This document shows, in pieces, positions 13,511 through 16,497 of a stretch of 16,497 nucleotides of DNA (within the stretch, counting starts at the first letter, position 1; each line of letters begins with the position of its first letter). Below the pieces are notes generated by a model that made no database searches, was not told where the DNA came from, and saw nothing but the letters and a program-made list of their open reading frames with translations. Source of the DNA: UBA5794 sp964196275 (GTDB lineage: Bacteria > Actinomycetota > Acidimicrobiia > Spongiisociales > UBA5794); contig CAXMSN010000030.1 of NCBI GenBank assembly GCA_964196275.1, forward strand, positions 1-16,497, given 5' to 3'. Made by a program: the position numbers and the translations under genes.

Positions 13511-14367
13511 GCCTCGCCGTTTCCGCTGAACCACTGTTGGACGAATCGTTCCAAGGTCTCGATCCATTCAGCGGATGCGTTGCGTATGCCCATTGGAGCT
13601 ACCGATGGGTTGGCCGCCCACCGTCTCAGGGCCATGACTCTTGCATCAATCAGCGAGTCAATGATCGCATCTTCAAGGGTTCGATCAGAAGACCGTGAGT
13701 AACCCGTGACGAATGCCGACCTGAATGCCCTGAGGTTCGCCATTGAATGTTCCTTGGCCCACAAGTCGAACCCGACCATGTAGATCGCGTTTGCCACATC
13801 GAATTCGATCGGACCGTAGCCGCAGTCATCGAAGTCGAAGATACGAATGCCTGCATCGGTGAGGATCAGATTCGATGCGTTGAAGTCTCCGTGCAGTAAC
13901 TGGTCGGACTCCGCTGACAGAGCCCATTCACCGGCATCGAATCTCAAGGCAGCTACACGGGGGACGTCCACGGCAGAGATCCCTCTCATCGATCGATGCA
14001 GCCCGGCCAACGACTCCCCAAGCAGTTCACTATGGGCAGCATTCGACTCTTCAAGTCGGTCACCGTCGATAAGGTTTGTGGCCGTTACCAGCCATTCCCC
14101 CAACGGGTGGACAAGACTCCCGCAAACGGGGACAGGGGCTACGACCGAAGCATCCAGGCGGGCCAGATCATCCACCAACGCTGCCCTCTGCTCCAGCATC
14201 CGCCGGTCAACGAGATGAGCCTGCGTGAGTTTGACCGCCAACGATCCAGTGGCACCCTCGGCAGCGAAGACCCGAGATTGCCAACCTCCACCAAGCTCAG
14301 TCACGCCGTGGTACCCGAGAGCAACCCATTCCTCCTCGGTCGGGGCGCTCGAAACATCAGTATTCAT
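13501..14367 (-). CDS. Aminoglycoside phosphotransferase (APH)-family kinase
   Basis: A 288-residue protein-kinase-like small-molecule kinase. LAVKLTQ at 43-49 has the likely ATP lysine K46. The Brenner motif HGDFNASNL is at 159-167 (D161 the catalytic base, N166 metal), and FDFDDCGYGP at 177-186 is the DFG-equivalent metal loop. The family includes homoserine, choline, fructosamine and aminoglycoside kinases; nothing here fixes the substrate. No antibiotic-resistance role should be assumed. The ATG has no good ribosome site. The gene lies upstream of pfkA on the same strand, separated by a 125-bp repeat-bearing gap. A 15-bp direct repeat lies at each side. Confidence 0.85.
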   Translation of the reverse strand: MNTDVSSAPTEEEWVALGYHGVTELGGGWQSRVFAAEGATGSLAVKLTQAHLVDRRMLEQRAALVDDLARLDASVVAPVPVCGSLVHPLGEWLVTATNLIDGDRLEESNAAHSELLGESLAGLHRSMRGISAVDVPRVAALRFDAGEWALSAESDQLLHGDFNASNLILTDAGIRIFDFDDCGYGPIEFDVANAIYMVGFDLWAKEHSMANLRAFRSAFVTGYSRSSDRTLEDAIIDSLIDARVMALRRWAANPSVAPMGIRNASAEWIETLERFVQQWFSGNGEAHA

Positions 14368-14400
14368 CCGGCCAGTATCGCCAGCAACCCGTCAATAACA

Positions 14401-14412
14401 GCACATATGTGC
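14401..14412. promoter_or_regulatory. 12-bp perfect palindrome upstream of the phosphotransferase gene
   Basis: GCACATATGTGC, self-complementary over its full length, 33 bp before the ATG at 14367. Position and symmetry fit a dimeric repressor or activator site, but no regulator is identified. Confidence 0.45.
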
Positions 14413-14464
14413 ATCCTGGGGAGCTGAGCAACTCCTGCTGTACCCTGGGCGGTTGGGCTGTGAT

Positions 14465-14510
14465 ACTGCCGGCAGTGCACATCGAGAGACATGCATAATG
14501 CCGGTTATGC
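14465..14510. promoter_or_regulatory. Palindrome pair in the gap between phosphotransferase and membrane-sensor genes
   Basis: ACTGCCGGCAGT (14465-14476) is a perfect 12-bp palindrome. GCATAA-N6-TTATGC (14493-14510) is an inverted repeat 16 bp further on. They may be operators for the phosphotransferase gene or part of the 3' end of the membrane-protein transcript. No T-run makes either a clear terminator. Confidence 0.4.
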
Positions 14511-14514
14511 GTGG
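14500..14514 (+). repeat. 15-bp direct repeat, right copy
   Basis: GCCGGTTATGCGTGG, identical to 13496-13510. It overlaps the right arm of the GCATAA/TTATGC inverted repeat. No integrase or transposase is present between the copies. Confidence 0.6.
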
Positions 14515-14610
14515 TCTGTGATGGGGAATACGGCTCCAACCGGTTGATGCGATCGCACCACCGGTCTACGTCGATTCGTCGATGTGGGTGGTTGCTGATG
14601 CTCGTCGGGA

Positions 14611-16251
14611 TTAGTCAGACGGCTCGAGGGACAATACCCATACGTCGTGTGCATCCGATTCCCGGTAGACGCAGGCGTGTCGGGAGAAGAACGTGGTGTT
14701 TTCGATTCCCGTTGCGATCACGCAACCTGGTTCGGGTTGCTCCATGCCGAGGTCAGCTAGCGAGACCCAAGTGCCGTCGATATGCATCCACCAGACCTTT
14801 CCGTCGGAGGGGCCACCCTGTGACCCGTCGTTGGCAAACCACCCTGATCCGAGCCGCACGATGTTGGTGCCATCCGGGTGGCCGACGGGTCCAGGCTCCC
14901 ATGTGATGCCATCGGAACTCTCCCACCCAACATTGGAGCTTGATCCATCGTCTGAAGATTCGAAGATCGTCAAAGCCAAGGAACTGTCGAGGGGCCAGAA
15001 GTGCGGGAATCCAGTCACTGGACCATCTTGGAGAAAGCTCGGCGTACCGAGATTGGTCCAGGTTTGGCCGTCGTCGGTGCGCCAAACCGTCAGTCCGATC
15101 TTATCGCCGGACGGGTCCATGACGTAGGCGTATACCCCTTCGTCGGTTCCGAAGAGCTTCAACACAAAGCTGGAAGTGGGCCACGGCGTTTGGGCCTGAA
15201 TGACCTTGATCCCGCTCTCTCCGATGATCACAATGCGACGTTCGAAGATGCTATCACCGGCTTCGGCCAGTCGCTCGACGTGACTGAGGTCGGCTCCAAG
15301 AACCTCTCCAAGAATCGTCCCGGTGACGTTATCAAGCACGCGAAGCCCGTTCCCGGTTTCTTCGAACTTGAGTGCAACCCGGTGCGGACAGGGTTGGTCT
15401 CCCGCTTGGCCGACAACTTGGAATACCCCCGGCTCGAGCTTGCGCAAGTTCGAGCACGACTCATCCCGGTCGGAGAACAGGTTGAACCCGTCGATCAGTT
15501 GGGGGAGATACTGTTGAAACGGAAGGTTCGCTTCATACGACGCGAAAAGGAGTGTCAATCCACCGCCGGAAACCGGAGATCCAAACCACTTCGTCCAGGA
15601 CAATCCGGGCGGTCCGGGCGGGCGAAGCCCACTCGACTCGTATTCGTCCCACGTCGCTCCGTCGGTTGAACGCCAGATCCCGAGTGGATTCGTCGATATC
15701 AACCAATACTCGCCGTCCATGAGAGTCAGAGACACGCTTTCAGCGTCGTCGGACGAAGGAATCGGGGCCAACTGCCACTCGACACCGTCGGGAGAAACCC
15801 ACAGACGCGCGGGGCGACCCACGTCGGCCCGCTTGAAGATGGCGAAGCCGTTCGGCCAAGACAGGGCTTCGCCATTCGGAACAGAAGCCCCATCGGCGTT
15901 CAGTCTCACCCATCGGGCATCGCCAGCGGGTGTCGCTAGTGTGCCCGATTCCAATTCTGGAGGGATCTTGTCCGTCAATCGCGGGGGCTCCAGAGACCGG
16001 TCGGGTTCGAACCGCTCCTCGACGGGAGGTGTGTCAGCGTCGGTACCGACTCGAGTCAACAGCCCGATGCCGCCGATCAGGATCAGGACTGCAGCCGCAG
16101 CGACAACGACAACGAGCCAAGGACGGCGACTGAAGGACTGGTCAACACCACGCGCCGTTCGCTCCTGCGTGGCATCGTCGATCGACAGGGTGCCCTGCTC
16201 GCGCTCATGAAAAGCCCCATACTCAGAGAGTTGTCGCTCGAGCGTCTTCAT
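14611..16251 (-). CDS. Single-pass membrane protein with extracytoplasmic propeller-like domain; putative anti-sigma factor/sensor
   Basis: A 546-residue protein. About 43 cytoplasmic residues, starting MKTLERQLSEYGAFHE, precede one membrane helix at about 45-65 (WLVVVVAAAAVLILIGGIGLL). The remaining 480 residues should lie outside the membrane. They carry repeats of the form W-x-x-(S/T/D)-DG-x-x-W at 151-159, 193-201, 390-398 and 443-451, and a variant WMHIDGTW at 488-495, resembling BNR/sialidase-type beta-propeller blades. Four cysteines (C266, C288, C510, C527) could form disulfides. Its ATG overlaps the stop of the sigma-factor gene (ATGA), the usual arrangement for an anti-sigma factor. 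The zinc anti-sigma motif HxxxCxxC is absent. The sigma-binding role is inferred from context; no ligand is known. Confidence 0.72.
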   Translation of the reverse strand: MKTLERQLSEYGAFHEREQGTLSIDDATQERTARGVDQSFSRRPWLVVVVAAAAVLILIGGIGLLTRVGTDADTPPVEERFEPDRSLEPPRLTDKIPPELESGTLATPAGDARWVRLNADGASVPNGEALSWPNGFAIFKRADVGRPARLWVSPDGVEWQLAPIPSSDDAESVSLTLMDGEYWLISTNPLGIWRSTDGATWDEYESSGLRPPGPPGLSWTKWFGSPVSGGGLTLLFASYEANLPFQQYLPQLIDGFNLFSDRDESCSNLRKLEPGVFQVVGQAGDQPCPHRVALKFEETGNGLRVLDNVTGTILGEVLGADLSHVERLAEAGDSIFERRIVIIGESGIKVIQAQTPWPTSSFVLKLFGTDEGVYAYVMDPSGDKIGLTVWRTDDGQTWTNLGTPSFLQDGPVTGFPHFWPLDSSLALTIFESSDDGSSSNVGWESSDGITWEPGPVGHPDGTNIVRLGSGWFANDGSQGGPSDGKVWWMHIDGTWVSLADLGMEQPEPGCVIATGIENTTFFSRHACVYRESDAHDVWVLSLEPSD

Positions 16252-16497
16252 TCTGCGCCTCCAATGTCACGCCGCAACGAGTTCATGCCCCGCTCAAGAT
16301 GATTGCGGACCGATGACTTGGACAGGCCAAGGACATCTGCGACTTCCGACAATGTCCACTCGAACGAGTGCACAAGCATCACGGTGGTGCGTTGACGCTC
16401 GCTCAGCTTGGCAAGCGCATCTGGGAGGGCCGGCTCAACCATCGGCAACTCGCTCCTGTGCACCGGTAACAGCAGAGGTGGGCGCCGCTTGAACATC
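16248..16497 (-). CDS. ECF-type RNA polymerase sigma factor, C-terminal part
   Basis: The last 82 codons of a gene that begins beyond the right edge. PALPDALAKLSERQRTTVML and then VADVLGLSKSSVRNHLERGM form sigma-70 region 4, with a helix-turn-helix at about residues 50-72 of the visible part that reads the -35 element. Region 2 is missing from the window, so the ATG at 16496 is almost certainly an internal methionine. The stop overlaps the start of the membrane-protein gene by 4 nt. Its target promoters are unknown; ECF genes often control themselves. Confidence 0.85.
   Translation of the reverse strand, partial: MFKRRPPLLLPVHRSELPMVEPALPDALAKLSERQRTTVMLVHSFEWTLSEVADVLGLSKSSVRNHLERGMNSLRRDIGGAE

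Noticed and set aside
13501..14367. Aminoglycoside resistance gene
   Set aside because: The fold motifs are those of the whole APH kinase superfamily; nothing specific to aminoglycoside binding is visible.

Overview
The window looks like a chromosomal segment of a moderately high-GC actinomycetote, most likely from the Acidimicrobiia or a related lineage. This is inferred from four things: a DUF1876 gene (a mainly actinobacterial family), a GroEL ending in GGMDF, two tandem CIRCE operators before groES, and a dense operon of start/stop-overlapping genes. No plasmid, phage, IS, CRISPR, tRNA or rRNA feature was recognised.

Layout. (1) 1-1204: the 5' end of a VOC/glyoxalase-like gene (minus) diverges from a metallo-beta-lactamase-fold hydrolase (plus). 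(2) 1310-9603: a long plus-strand series: acpS, bifunctional nnr (NAD(P)H-hydrate repair), alr, P1/DmpA-like peptidase, type-4 uracil-DNA glycosylase, tsaE, tsaB, rimI, tsaD and an M50 site-2 protease with CBS domains. From alr to the protease every junction overlaps by 4 or 8 nt, so translational coupling is likely. tsaB/tsaE/tsaD form the core of tRNA t6A synthesis. (3) 9604-11705: groES-groEL under two adjacent CIRCE elements, closed by a strong hairpin terminator. (4) 11784-14367, all minus strand: a DUF1876 protein, a 6-phosphofructokinase whose active-site residues suggest pyrophosphate use, and an APH-type phosphotransferase. (5) 14611-16497, minus strand: the C-terminal part of an ECF sigma factor, overlapping a single-pass membrane protein with a large propeller-like exterior domain; this is a plausible sigma/anti-sigma sensor pair.

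The intergenic DNA is unusual. Four gaps carry short arrays with a strict 7-bp period, in two sequence classes. The gaps on both sides of pfkA carry GAGCGAAGCG-type repeats. The phosphotransferase is bracketed by a perfect 15-bp direct repeat, and the gap upstream of it holds three perfect or near-perfect palindromes. The best candidates for something undescribed are the heptad arrays and the ECF/propeller pair. The rest is mostly housekeeping.
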